The position numbers and the translations under genes were made by a program. This document shows positions 15,729-24,695 of a DNA stretch of 64,000 nt, one piece after another. Positions within the stretch are counted from its first letter, which is position 1, and each line of letters starts with the position of its first letter. This DNA is from JASLBX01 sp036373915. Lineage in GTDB: Bacteria > Actinomycetota > Actinomycetes > Jiangellales > Jiangellaceae. The stretch covers positions 16,117 through 80,116 of the forward strand of contig DASUUU010000137.1 of assembly GCA_036373915.1 (NCBI GenBank), read 5' to 3'. Below the pieces are notes generated by a model. The model did no database searches. It was given only the letters and a program-made list of their open reading frames with translations, and was not told the DNA's origin.

Positions 15729-18128
15729 TCAGTCCTCCCACTCGAGAGAGTCCTCGGCCACGATCTCCTTCTCGGCGGCGACGACGTTCTGCATGACCGC
15801 GACGAAGCTGTCCGGAGTCACCGAGATGGAGTCGATGCCCGCCCGGACGAGGAACCGGGCGTACTCGGGATCGTCGCTCGGCCGCTGACCGCATAGTCCG
15901 ACCTTCCGGCCGACCGCATGGGCGGCGGTGATGAGCTGCCGGATGTTCTGAACCACCGCAGGGTTCGCCTCGTCGAACAGGTCACCTACGGCCGCGGAAC
16001 CAGGGTCGACGCCGAGGACGAGTCGAGTCAGGTCGGTGCTCCCGATCGTCAAGCCGTCGAAGCGCTCGGCGAACTGCTCGGCCAGCAGGATGTTGGCCGG
16101 GATCTCGGCCATGAGGTGGATCTCCAGCCCGTTCACACCGCGCTCGAGACCTTCCGAGCGCATGATATCGAGCACCCGGTCGGCTTCTTCAGGCGTGCGG
16201 CAGAACGGGATCATCACCACCACATTGGTCAGCCCCATCTGCTCGCGGACGCGCCGCAGCGCGCGGCACTCGAGGGCGAACCCCTCCCGGTAGCCCTCGC
16301 TGTAGTAGCGGGACGCACCACGCCAGCCCAGCATCGGGTTCTCCTCGGCCGGCTCGAACCGGGCGCCTCCGATGAGTCGTGCGTACTCGTTCGTCTTGAA
16401 GTCGCTGGTACGGACGATGACGGGGGCGGGCCACCGGGCGGCCGCGATTCTGGCGATGCCGAAAGCGAGCTGCTCGACGAAGTACTCTGCCGGCTCGTCG
16501 TAGCCCTGGGTCAGCTCCTCGACCTGGTCACGTGCGACAGGGGCCAGCTCGTCGATGCGCAGCAGCGCCATCGGATGCACCTTGACCTGGTTGCTGACGA
16601 TGAGCTCCATCCGGGCCAGCCCGACTCCGCCGGCCGGTAGCCGCCACCAGCGCAGCGCGGCCGCGGGATCGGCCAGGTCCAGCAACACCTCGGTACGGGT
16701 GCGCGGCGGCTCGGTCAGATCGACGTCGTGCTCGTCGTAATCGAGCGTTCCCCGGTAGACGTGGCCGATGTCGCCTTCGGCACAGGACACCGTCACCTGG
16801 TTGCCGTGACCGAGAGTGGCCGTTGCGGTTTCGGTGCCTACGATCGCGGTCACGCCGAGCTCGCGGGCGACCATCGCGGCGTGGGACGTCCGGCCGCCGT
16901 GGTCGGTGACGATGGCGGCCGCCCGCCTCATGACGGGCTCCCAGGCCGGGTCGGTGCGCTCTGTGACAAGGACGGCACCGTCGGTGAACCGGTCCATGTC
17001 GTTCGGGCTGTCCAGGACGCACACCCGGCCGGCAGCGATCGAATCACCGACCGCCGCGCCGCTGACCAGGCGGTCGCCGGTGCCGGTGAGCCGGAAGGCG
17101 CGCAGCCGACCGGATTGGTCGCGGGACCGTGCTGTTTCGGGCCTGGCCTCGACTATGAACAGCTTTCCGGAATGCCCGTCCTTGGCCCACTCCATGTCCA
17201 TGGGGACGCCGTAATGCTCCTCCACGGCGACAGCCCACCGGGCCAGCGTGAGGATCTCGCGGTCGGTCAGCACGTAGGAGGCACGTTCGTTGTCCGAAGT
17301 CTCGACGATCCGGGTCCCGCCGCCGGCGGCGTAGATCGCCTTATGGTCCTTGCGGCCCCGGGACCTGGAGATGATCGGTGTCAAGCGGCGATCCGACAGC
17401 AGCGGCTTGAACACCGAGTACTCGTCCGGGTCGACCTGGCCGGACACCACCGTCTCGCCCAGTCCCCACGCGGCGTCGATGACGATCGTCCCGGGAAACC
17501 CCGTCTCGGTGTCGGTGGAGAACACCACACCAGCGCCGGCGAGGTCCGAGCGGACCATCGGCTGCACGCAGGCGGACAGGGCGATCTCGAGGTGGTCGTA
17601 GCCCAACGCCTCGCGGTAGTTGATCGCCCGGTCGGTGAACAGGGACGCGAAGCACCGCTCGACGGCTTGAATGAGCCGGTTCGGTCCCGAGACGTTGAGG
17701 AAGCTCTCCTGCTGCCTGGCGAGGCCGGCTTCACGCACGTCTTCGGCCGTCGCGCTGCTGCGAACGGCAACGTCCACGTTCTCGGTCAGCGTCGCGGAGC
17801 TCAGCTCGAGGTAGGCGTCGGTGATCGCCGAGACGAGCTGCGAGGGCATCTGAGCCGCCGCGAACAACGACCGGATCGCCGTACCGACCTCGGGTAGCGG
17901 CGCACCGGCTCGCAGCCGGGCGAGCTCGCTCGAGATCCGGTCACCGAGGTTGTTGGCGGCCAGGTACTCCCGATACGCCCGGGCGGTGGTGGCGAAGCCG
18001 TTCGGAACCTGAATACCGGCTGCGCCGAGGGAAGTCATCAGTTCGCCGAGCGATGCGTTCTTCCCGCCGACCGTTCCGCCGTCGGCCCGGTTGAGGTCCT
18101 TGAACCACACGATCCTCGGTTCGCTCAT
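15729..18128 (-). CDS. ppsA: Phosphoenolpyruvate synthase (pyruvate, water dikinase)
   Basis: The product has 799 residues, the usual length. It begins with the ATP-grasp pyruvate-phosphate-dikinase domain (GGKNASLGELM near 23, ENVDVAVRSSATAEDV), continues with the phosphohistidine domain (TDHGGRTSHAAMVARELG, catalytic His) and ends in the PEP-utilising TIM barrel (LTIGSTDLTRLVLGVD; GLCGQRPSDDPEYARFLV with the catalytic Cys). It makes PEP from pyruvate, ATP and water. The open frame runs further upstream to 18635, but that part is antisense to the methyltransferase; ATG 18128 begins the family's N-terminus. Confidence 0.95.
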   Translation of the reverse strand: MSEPRIVWFKDLNRADGGTVGGKNASLGELMTSLGAAGIQVPNGFATTARAYREYLAANNLGDRISSELARLRAGAPLPEVGTAIRSLFAAAQMPSQLVSAITDAYLELSSATLTENVDVAVRSSATAEDVREAGLARQQESFLNVSGPNRLIQAVERCFASLFTDRAINYREALGYDHLEIALSACVQPMVRSDLAGAGVVFSTDTETGFPGTIVIDAAWGLGETVVSGQVDPDEYSVFKPLLSDRRLTPIISRSRGRKDHKAIYAAGGGTRIVETSDNERASYVLTDREILTLARWAVAVEEHYGVPMDMEWAKDGHSGKLFIVEARPETARSRDQSGRLRAFRLTGTGDRLVSGAAVGDSIAAGRVCVLDSPNDMDRFTDGAVLVTERTDPAWEPVMRRAAAIVTDHGGRTSHAAMVARELGVTAIVGTETATATLGHGNQVTVSCAEGDIGHVYRGTLDYDEHDVDLTEPPRTRTEVLLDLADPAAALRWWRLPAGGVGLARMELIVSNQVKVHPMALLRIDELAPVARDQVEELTQGYDEPAEYFVEQLAFGIARIAAARWPAPVIVRTSDFKTNEYARLIGGARFEPAEENPMLGWRGASRYYSEGYREGFALECRALRRVREQMGLTNVVVMIPFCRTPEEADRVLDIMRSEGLERGVNGLEIHLMAEIPANILLAEQFAERFDGLTIGSTDLTRLVLGVDPGSAAVGDLFDEANPAVVQNIRQLITAAHAVGRKVGLCGQRPSDDPEYARFLVRAGIDSISVTPDSFVAVMQNVVAAEKEIVAEDSLEWED

Positions 18129-18189
18129 GCATCGAGCATCGCCCTGCCCGGCCCCGCGCCAGTAGTGCCGATGGTCCTGCCGAGAATGG

Positions 18190-18948
18190 TCAAGCGGCGG
18201 CCGGCTTCCGGCCGACGAAGACATCCCTGGGCATCCTGTCCTCTGTGGTGTGTTCCGTGACGACGGTCGCCTCGAAGCCCGCGTCCGAAAGCACCCGCAG
18301 CCACTCCGCACGGGCGAAAAGCCCGGTTCGGTGCCTTTCGTGCACCACCTCGACCGATCCGTCCTCAGCACGGAGGGCGAAGACGTATACAGTGTCGACC
18401 CAGGTGTCGGCTGGGTCCGGATCCCAGGTCCACTCCAGGTAGCGTGCCGCGCGCAGGCCGGTGCCGTCGTCGCTGCCACCGAGCCCACTGGTCGGCTCGA
18501 AGGTCTCCGCCGTGGAGTCCGGTACGAACACCGCGACCGCACCGGGCCGGCAGTGGACGAATGCGGTCTCGACAGCCAGGACCAGATCCGTGGTCGTGAG
18601 CATGTAGTCGATGGCGTCATGGACGAAGACGGCATCGAAGGTGCGACCGAGCCGGAGCGTGCGCATGTCGCCGCGGATGTGCTCGCATTGCGGGTTGAGC
18701 CGCCGCGACACCTCGAGCATCTGGCCCGAGCGGTCCACCAGGGTCATCGTGAATCGCTCCTTGAGGTACCTGGCGTTGTGCCCGCCGCCACTGCCGAGCT
18801 CGAGCACATCGCGGACCGGCGGCTCGCCGGACGCGAGGAGGCCGGCCGCGAACGCCGCCTCTTCCGCGTACTCGTCCGGCGGTGAGATCAACGGCCACCA
18901 CGGGGCGAGGTCGGAGTAGAGGCGCGGAGTCGCAGAGCTGGACGTCAC
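18190..18948 (-). CDS. Class I SAM-dependent methyltransferase
   Basis: The product has about 252 residues with motif I DVLELGSGGGHNARYL followed by TMTLVDRSGQML and a motif II-like FDAVFVHDAIDYML. Substrate is unknown. I choose GTG 18948, just before TSSSATPRLYSDLAPWWPL, the natural N-terminus; an upstream TTG at 18981 would run into the neighbouring CBS gene. Confidence 0.82.
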   Translation of the reverse strand: MTSSSATPRLYSDLAPWWPLISPPDEYAEEAAFAAGLLASGEPPVRDVLELGSGGGHNARYLKERFTMTLVDRSGQMLEVSRRLNPQCEHIRGDMRTLRLGRTFDAVFVHDAIDYMLTTTDLVLAVETAFVHCRPGAVAVFVPDSTAETFEPTSGLGGSDDGTGLRAARYLEWTWDPDPADTWVDTVYVFALRAEDGSVEVVHERHRTGLFARAEWLRVLSDAGFEATVVTEHTTEDRMPRDVFVGRKPAAA

Positions 18949-18977
18949 GGCTCCATCATCGCCGAATCGCGCCCTAC

Positions 18978-19598
18978 TCAATCGCGTGGAAGCGGTTCCT
19001 GCCGGGCATCGTGCGGGCCGTGGACGCGGCTGACCCCTGCGACCGTGCGGGCCAGGATGGCCGCGACCTTCGCATCACGCTCCGAACCGTGGCCGGACAA
19101 CTCGACCTGGCCGTCGGTGACAGCGGCCGTCCACCCCTGCAGACCGGCCTCGGCGAACAGCTCATGGATCTCGTCCCTGATGCGATCGTCGGTCACCGCG
19201 AGCACGCGGATCAGATCCCGCCGGCTCACGATCCCGACCACCCGCTGGCCGTGCACGACCGGGATACTCTTGACGCCGGTGTCGAGCATGAGGCGGGCGA
19301 TATCCGCGGCGTCGGTGCTCTCGTGCACGGCGAGCACACCCGTCGTCATGACATCGGCGACGGTCTTCGGCGACGGCTCGACCTCTCCACCGTCCGCTCG
19401 CGCATGCGCTCGCGGGTCCCTGACCAGCTCGTTTCGTAGCAGGTCGGCCTCGCTCACGATGCCTACCAGCCGCTCGTGCTCGTCGATGACGGGCAGGGCC
19501 GTGATCTCATGCCGATCGAGCATCCGGATGGCGTCCTTGATCGACATGTCGGCCGCGGCAGTGATCGGTGGGCTGGTCATGATCTCGTGTGCTAGCAC
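18978..19598 (-). CDS. CBS-pair domain protein with C-terminal BON domain
   Basis: The product has 206 residues. Two CBS motifs (about 5-60 and 80-135; MTSPPITAAADMSIKDAIRMLDRH and VADVMTTGVLAVHESTDAADIARLM) form a Bateman module that usually binds adenosyl ligands. A BON domain follows (DEIHELFAEAGLQGWTAAVTDGQVELSGHG), thought to bind membranes or phospholipid. GTG 19598 is chosen for GGGAG at 5-base spacing; an upstream extension to 19724 has no domain content. Similar proteins (Hrp1 type) belong to hypoxia regulons. Confidence 0.87.
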   Translation of the reverse strand: MLAHEIMTSPPITAAADMSIKDAIRMLDRHEITALPVIDEHERLVGIVSEADLLRNELVRDPRAHARADGGEVEPSPKTVADVMTTGVLAVHESTDAADIARLMLDTGVKSIPVVHGQRVVGIVSRRDLIRVLAVTDDRIRDEIHELFAEAGLQGWTAAVTDGQVELSGHGSERDAKVAAILARTVAGVSRVHGPHDARQEPLPRD

Positions 19599-19762
19599 CT
19601 CGACTCCCAACAACTCTGGCTCGTCGCCATAAGTCGACCAGGTGCGATAGGCGACAGAATAGGGCCAATCGTCACAGCGCCGGTCGCTATCGGCAAGAGC
19701 CAACCGGGCCGAGCCGTCTGACATGATGGTCTTTGAGCACGATCGTCGCCTCGGGGGTTGGC

Positions 19763-21472
19763 ATGGACCACGAAGAGCGGAGCCTGCTACCGCAGCTTCC
19801 GCTCGATGACCTGCTCGCGGAGCTGCAGGGCCGGCTGGACGCCGTCCGCACGGCGCGCGACGGTGTCCATGCGCTTCTCGACGCCGTGGTCTCGATCGGC
19901 CGCGAGCTTGAGATCGAGACGGTCCTGCGGCGGATAGTCGAAGCCGCCACGACGCTCGTCGACGCCCGGTACGGCGCGCTGGGCGTCATCGGAGAAGACG
20001 GGCAACTAGCGCAATTCGTACCCGTGGGCATCACCGAGGAAGAGATCGCCGCGATCGAGGAGTGGCCGCACGGCCGGGGAATCCTCGGTTTGCTGATCAA
20101 GGATCCGCACCCCCTCCGGCTGTCCGACATTCACGACCATCCGGAGTCGTTCGGTTTCCCGCAAGGACACCCACCGATGCGCAGCTTCCTCGGTGTCCCG
20201 ATCAGGGTTCGCGATGAAGTGTTCGGCAACCTCTACCTGACCGAGAAGAGCGACGGCCGCGACTTCGACGAACAGGACGAGACGATCGTCAGCGCGCTGG
20301 CGACGGCGGCGGGTGTCGCGATCGAGAACGCCCGGTTGTACGAGGAGTCCCGCCAGCGCGAGACGTGGCTCGAGGCGTCGGCCGAACTGACCCGGATCCT
20401 GTTGTCCGGGTCTGAGCCACGCGAGGCGCTGGCCTTCGTGGCGGCACACGCCCAGCAGATGTCGGGTGCCAAGGTGGCCGCGGTGGCCGTGCCGTCCAGC
20501 GGTCTGGACTCCATGGTGGTGACAGCGCTCGCCGGCGAAGGCTACGACGAGTTGGCCGGTCTCGAGTTTCCGGTGGGCGAGACCTTGATCGGGGGAGTGT
20601 TCGCGACCGGCGAGCCGCGTGTCATCACGGACTACACCGGACGCCCGGAAGACGCACCCCTTGTGGTGAGGTTGCCCAGCGGCCCGAGGTTGCTCGTACC
20701 GCTGGGCGAGCGGGGCAGTGTGCGCGGTGTGCTCGTCGTAGCGAAGAAGCGGGGGCAATCGCCCTTCCCGTCGACCGTCATGCGGTTGCTCAGGTCTTTT
20801 GCGGGTCAGGCCGCCATCGTGCTCGAACTCGCCGACGCTCGGCGCGAGTCCGAGCGGTATGGCCTGATCGACGAGCGGGCACGGATCGCTCGCGACCTGC
20901 ACGACGTGGTCATCCAGCGGCTGTTCGCGACGGCCATGACGCTCACCGGCGCGGTCCGTCTCATCGACCGCCCGGAGGCTGCCGGCCGCGTTCACTCGGC
21001 TGTCGACGATCTCGACGAGACCATCCGGCAGATCCGTTCGACGATCTTCGCGCTCCAGTCCACCGAGCACGCCGCCACCGCCGTCGGATTGCGGGCTCGG
21101 ATCCTCGGCGTCGTCGACGCCGTCACCCAGCAGCTCGGGTTCACGCCCGGTGTCCGGATGGAGGGCCTGCTCGACACGGACGCCCCGGACGAGCTGAGCG
21201 ACGATCTGCTGGCGGTGCTGCGGGAGGGCCTGTCCAACGTGGTCCGGCACGCAAAGGCACGCCATGTCGACGTACTCATCGAGCTGCGGGACGACAGCCT
21301 GCTGCTGCGGATCCGCGACGACGGTGTCGGCGTGCCCGAATCCGGCCGCCGCAGCGGACTGGCCAACATGGCTGAGCGGGCGGCTCGCCACGGTGGCGAC
21401 TTCGATGTCCGCCAGGGAGAGGCGGGCGGCACGGTGCTGGAGTGGCGTGTTCCTGTGGTCTACTCCACCTGA
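19763..21472 (+). CDS. DevS/DosS-like sensor histidine kinase with two GAF domains
   Basis: The product has 569 residues: GAF-A (about 50-195), GAF-B (about 205-360), then HisKA_3 (ERARIARDLHDVVIQRLF) and an HATPase_c domain (VLREGLSNVVRHAKARH, DDGVGVPESGRRSGLANM). In GAF-A, H136 of HPPMR and Y158 of LYLTEK are 22 residues apart, the same spacing as the heme-ligand His149 and distal Tyr171 of mycobacterial DosS, so heme-based O2/NO/CO sensing is plausible. No DevR-like response regulator is adjacent. ATG 19763 is favoured over TTG 19733. Its tail overlaps the convergent PPOX gene by 13 bp. Confidence 0.9.
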   Translation: MDHEERSLLPQLPLDDLLAELQGRLDAVRTARDGVHALLDAVVSIGRELEIETVLRRIVEAATTLVDARYGALGVIGEDGQLAQFVPVGITEEEIAAIEEWPHGRGILGLLIKDPHPLRLSDIHDHPESFGFPQGHPPMRSFLGVPIRVRDEVFGNLYLTEKSDGRDFDEQDETIVSALATAAGVAIENARLYEESRQRETWLEASAELTRILLSGSEPREALAFVAAHAQQMSGAKVAAVAVPSSGLDSMVVTALAGEGYDELAGLEFPVGETLIGGVFATGEPRVITDYTGRPEDAPLVVRLPSGPRLLVPLGERGSVRGVLVVAKKRGQSPFPSTVMRLLRSFAGQAAIVLELADARRESERYGLIDERARIARDLHDVVIQRLFATAMTLTGAVRLIDRPEAAGRVHSAVDDLDETIRQIRSTIFALQSTEHAATAVGLRARILGVVDAVTQQLGFTPGVRMEGLLDTDAPDELSDDLLAVLREGLSNVVRHAKARHVDVLIELRDDSLLLRIRDDGVGVPESGRRSGLANMAERAARHGGDFDVRQGEAGGTVLEWRVPVVYST

Positions 21473-21885
21473 CCGTCGGGCCGTAGCCGCCGGCCGCTCA
21501 CCTGGTACAACTCGATCTTGACGAAGTGCTCCGGATCCGTCTTCACCCACGTCCCGATGTTCAGCTTGCCGAGCCGTTCGATCTCGGCGGGGTCCTCCAC
21601 CACCCGGGACCGCCCGACCGCCACGACGGACCATCCCGCTTTGGTGGCCGTGTTGAACGAATCGGCTTCGAAGGCGACGACGGCTTCGCGGGTGGCGGCT
21701 GCGAGCTTGGACCCGGCTCCCGTCCGGAACACGACGGTCTCGTCGGCGTCCAGCGCGAAGTTCACCGGAAGGATCGCGGGCAATGCCCGATCGGTGTAGA
21801 CGACCCGGCCGACAGGGACGGAGGCAAGCAGATCGAGGCTCTCCTCGCGGGAGAGCACCTCCAAGCCGGCTCCATCACGTTGCAC
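21460..21885 (-). CDS. Pyridoxamine 5'-phosphate oxidase-like split-barrel protein (second copy)
   Basis: The product has 141 residues with the same layout as the 14810-15232 protein: SVPVGRVVYTDRALPAILPVNFALD, VVFRTGAGSKLAAA, VAFEADSF, ending YQVSGRRLRP. It probably binds FMN or F420; substrate unknown. It overlaps the DevS-like gene tail to tail and has a good DosR-type box 37 bases upstream of its ATG, which supports membership of an oxygen/NO-responsive regulon. Confidence 0.87.
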   Translation of the reverse strand: MQRDGAGLEVLSREESLDLLASVPVGRVVYTDRALPAILPVNFALDADETVVFRTGAGSKLAAATREAVVAFEADSFNTATKAGWSVVAVGRSRVVEDPAEIERLGKLNIGTWVKTDPEHFVKIELYQVSGRRLRPDGQVE

Positions 21886-21922
21886 TGACCTAGCATCGCC
21901 TGTTCGGTGGCGCCCCGGGCAA

Positions 21923-21936
21923 GGGACTAAAGGCCT
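21923..21936 (-). promoter_or_regulatory. DosR/DevR-type box upstream of PPOX gene
   Basis: GGGACTAAAGGCCT matches 12 of 14 positions of the mycobacterial DosR core GGGACTWWAGTCCC. It ends 37 bases upstream of ATG 21885, a normal activator distance. Binding is inferred; no DosR gene is in this window. Confidence 0.55.
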
Positions 21937-21986
21937 TGTTTCGCAGCCCGGCAGATCTGTCAGCCCGGCCGACTAAGGTGCCGAGG

Positions 21987-23066
21987 GTGCTGACGCTACG
22001 GACGCTCAACCGCACGCTTCTGCAGCGGCAGTTCCTGCTTCAGCGGACAGACCTGCCGGTTCCAGAGGTGCTGGAGCGGCTTGTCGCGGTCCAGGGGCAG
22101 GAGCCGAACTGGCCCTACGTCGGTCTGTGGGCTCGAGTTGCCGGCTTCCGCGCGGACGATCTCTGCGGCCTGCTCGAGCAGCGGCGCGTCGTGCGCGGCA
22201 CAACGATCCGGGCGACGGTGCATCTTGCGCTCGCCGAAGACTTCTGCTGGCTGCGGCCGACCGTGCAACCGGTCGTCGCCCGGCTGACCCGCCATGCGTA
22301 CTACGCCCGTGAGATCGACGGGCTCGATGTCCGCAAGTTGGCCGATGTCGGCCGTGAGCTGCTCGGCGACCGCACGCTCACTCGGCGCGAACTGGGCAGG
22401 TTGCTCGCCGAGCGGTTCCCCGGACGCCATCCGGGCCGGCTCGCGGGCACCGTCGAGTTGCTGGAACCACTCGTTCACGGGCCGACCAACGCGGCGTGGG
22501 GTTCGTGGCGGAGCGTGGGACCGATCAGCGTGAGCCTGGCCGAGACATCGACCGGCCGTTCCATGCACGATCCCGATCCCGAAGCGCTGGTCATCCGATA
22601 TCTCGCCGGCTACGGGCCTGCCACGGTGATGGACATCCAGGCCTGGTCCGGCCTGACCAGACTCGGTCAGGTCGTAGAGCGGATGAAACCTGCCCTTCAG
22701 GTATTGCGTGCCGAGACCGGCCGCGAGTGGCTGGACCTGCCGGACGCGCCGATCGCGGACGCTGACGTCCCGGCTCCGGTGCGGTTCATGCCCGCGTTCG
22801 ATAACGCGTTGCTCGGCCACAAGGACCGGACGAGAATCATCGACGAGGGCGACCGCAAACGGGTCGCCCGCGACGCGTCGGCGGGCGTTCCGGTCTTCCT
22901 TCTGGACGGGTTCGCACGGGGGACGTGGGCGGTCGAGGGCGAGCGGCTGAGCGTCACGCCCTTCCGGCCACTGTCTCCCGGCGAGACCGATGCCGTCGCG
23001 GCCGAAGCCGAGCGGCTCCGCGAGTTCGCCGGCATCGAGACCGTGGAGTTCGAGGAGGTCACGTGA
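21987..23066 (+). CDS. Winged-helix DNA-binding domain protein (HTH_42 / AlkX-like)
   Basis: The product has 359 residues of the HTH_42 family: RFLLQR-like RQFLLQRTDLPVPEVLERLVAVQGQEPNWPYVGLWAR near the start, RGTTIRATVHLALAEDF, and a C-terminal RFMPAFDNALLGHKDR followed by FLLDGFARGTW. Actinobacterial members are winged-helix proteins, some linked to DNA glycosylase or alkylation functions; role here unknown. GTG 21987 has AAGG 8 bases upstream. It is translationally coupled with the LysE gene (TGATG). Confidence 0.85.
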   Translation: MLTLRTLNRTLLQRQFLLQRTDLPVPEVLERLVAVQGQEPNWPYVGLWARVAGFRADDLCGLLEQRRVVRGTTIRATVHLALAEDFCWLRPTVQPVVARLTRHAYYAREIDGLDVRKLADVGRELLGDRTLTRRELGRLLAERFPGRHPGRLAGTVELLEPLVHGPTNAAWGSWRSVGPISVSLAETSTGRSMHDPDPEALVIRYLAGYGPATVMDIQAWSGLTRLGQVVERMKPALQVLRAETGREWLDLPDAPIADADVPAPVRFMPAFDNALLGHKDRTRIIDEGDRKRVARDASAGVPVFLLDGFARGTWAVEGERLSVTPFRPLSPGETDAVAAEAERLREFAGIETVEFEEVT

Positions 23067-23707
23067 TGCCCACGCTCAACACCGTCGGGATCTTCGCCGC
23101 GGCAGCCGTGGTGTTCGCCGTCGTGCCCGGGCCGGCGGTGTTCTACATCGTCACGCGCGGCATGAGCCAGGGGCGCCGGGCCGGCGTGGTGTCGGCGGCG
23201 TCGATAGCGTCAGGCAATTCGGTCCACGTGGTCGCCGCGACGGTCGGGCTGTCTGCCCTGCTGGCCTCCTCTGCCGCCGCGTTCAGTGTCTTGAAGTATG
23301 CCGGCGCCGCGTACCTCATCTACCTCGGAGTGAAGGCGCTTCGGGTACGCCGGGACGCCGCGGCCGGGCCGGAGGTAGCCCCGCAGTCGCTCTGGCGGGT
23401 GTTCCGGGAAGGTTGGATCGTCGCAGTCCTGAACCCGAAGGCGGCGCTGTTCTTCCTGGCCTTCCTGCCGCAGTTCGTCGACCCGGCGCGCGGACCGGCG
23501 GCATCGCAACTGGTGGTCCTCGGCCTCCTGCTGGTCGTCATCACAGCGGCCAGCGACACCTGCTACGCATTGCTCAGCGGCAGCGCGAGCGCCTGGCTCC
23601 GCAGCCGGGCCCATCTGCTCCGGCGGGGCCGGCTGGCGACGGGCGGCGCCTACATCACGCTCGGCGTCGCCGCCGCAGTGGCCGGAGAGCGCCCGAAAGC
23701 GGGCTGA
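23066..23707 (+). CDS. LysE/RhtB family translocator
   Basis: The product has 213 residues and about six membrane helices. The LysE-type signature VVPGPAVFYIVTRGMSQGRRAGVVSAASIASGN lies at about 17-50, and LNPKAALFFLAFLPQFVD follows mid-protein. These are exporters of amino acids or derivatives; substrate unknown. GAGGAGG lies 8 bases before the ATG, which overlaps the previous stop. Confidence 0.9.
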   Translation: MPTLNTVGIFAAAAVVFAVVPGPAVFYIVTRGMSQGRRAGVVSAASIASGNSVHVVAATVGLSALLASSAAAFSVLKYAGAAYLIYLGVKALRVRRDAAAGPEVAPQSLWRVFREGWIVAVLNPKAALFFLAFLPQFVDPARGPAASQLVVLGLLLVVITAASDTCYALLSGSASAWLRSRAHLLRRGRLATGGAYITLGVAAAVAGERPKAG

Positions 23708-23729
23708 GGCTGGTGTGTCGGCGGGTCAC

Positions 23730-24614
23730 TCAGTCCTTTCGCTCGCCGACATGGACGCTGCGCGCATCCAGCGAGAACAGATCCGGGCGGTGTCCGAGCC
23801 AGGCCGGGTCCGAGGGACCCAGCAGCCGATCCCAGGCTTCGAGATCGGCCGGATCCAGGTAGCCGGTCGGGCGTATCCGGTCGACCCAGCGCGTGAACCG
23901 GTCGATGACGTGCTCGACATCGCGCGTGCCAAGTGGGCTCGGGCGTTCGCGCAGGAACGTCCGCGTCGTGACTGCCGTGAGCCCGGCCCGGCGCAGCGCC
24001 TCGGTCCAGCCGTACGGCATCGAGGTCGAACCTGGCAGCTCTTCGCGCATGCGGGCGAACCAGCGGTCGTTGGCCGCGTCCAGCCGCTGTTCCAGGCCGG
24101 GCGCGCCGACGCCAAGGTCCCACGGCAGGTGCCGCGCCGGCAGGCCGCCCTCCGCGAGTGCGAGTCGCCCGCCCGGCGCCAGCAGGCTCGCCAGTCCGTT
24201 TATCGCCACCTGCTGGTCGCCCACGTGATGCACGGACGCGGACGCCCAGACAAGGTCCGCCGGAGCCGCCATCGCCGCGCGGACGGATTCGACACCATCG
24301 CCCAGATCTGCCTGTACGAGCGCCATCTCGGCCGGCCCGTTCGCGCCGCCGGCCGTCGCCTGGTCGCGCACCGCCGCCAGGAGTTCGGCCTGCGCGTCGA
24401 CAGCCACCACCTGTCCGCCGACGTCCATGGCGGCCGCAAGCGCGAGCGTCATGCCACCACCACCGCAGCCGATATCGACCGCGACCCGGTCGGCAGGACG
24501 TAGCAACCAGCCGGCGAGCTCGTCGTACCACGGCCGGTCGTGCTGGGCCATCTCGACCAGGCCGGCGACCTTCTCGGCCCAGTGCACCACGTACGGATCG
24601 GTCCGGTCGGTCAC
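23730..24614 (-). CDS. Class I SAM-dependent methyltransferase
   Basis: The product has 294 residues. Motif I is VAVDIGCGGGGMTLALAAAM (about 42-61), followed by VVAVDAQAELLAAV, motif II-like DLVWASASVHHVGD and GGRLALAEGGLPAR. Substrate unknown. GTG 24614 (VTDRTDPYVVHWAEKV) is chosen; the open frame continues to 24842, but that part overlaps the divergent AraC-type gene and lacks domain content. Confidence 0.85.
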   Translation of the reverse strand: MTDRTDPYVVHWAEKVAGLVEMAQHDRPWYDELAGWLLRPADRVAVDIGCGGGGMTLALAAAMDVGGQVVAVDAQAELLAAVRDQATAGGANGPAEMALVQADLGDGVESVRAAMAAPADLVWASASVHHVGDQQVAINGLASLLAPGGRLALAEGGLPARHLPWDLGVGAPGLEQRLDAANDRWFARMREELPGSTSMPYGWTEALRRAGLTAVTTRTFLRERPSPLGTRDVEHVIDRFTRWVDRIRPTGYLDPADLEAWDRLLGPSDPAWLGHRPDLFSLDARSVHVGERKD

Positions 24615-24695
24615 GGCGTCCAAGCTACCCGCGCCGGTCAGAAGCAGGCGAGCGGCCGTGTCAGACTTGCCTGACGCCCGTGACAAGGAGGCAGC

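Noticed and set aside
18129..18635. Long N-terminal extension of ppsA (open frame to 18635)
   Set aside because: It is antisense to the methyltransferase gene and has low-complexity Ser/Arg-rich content; the family N-terminus begins at ATG 18128.
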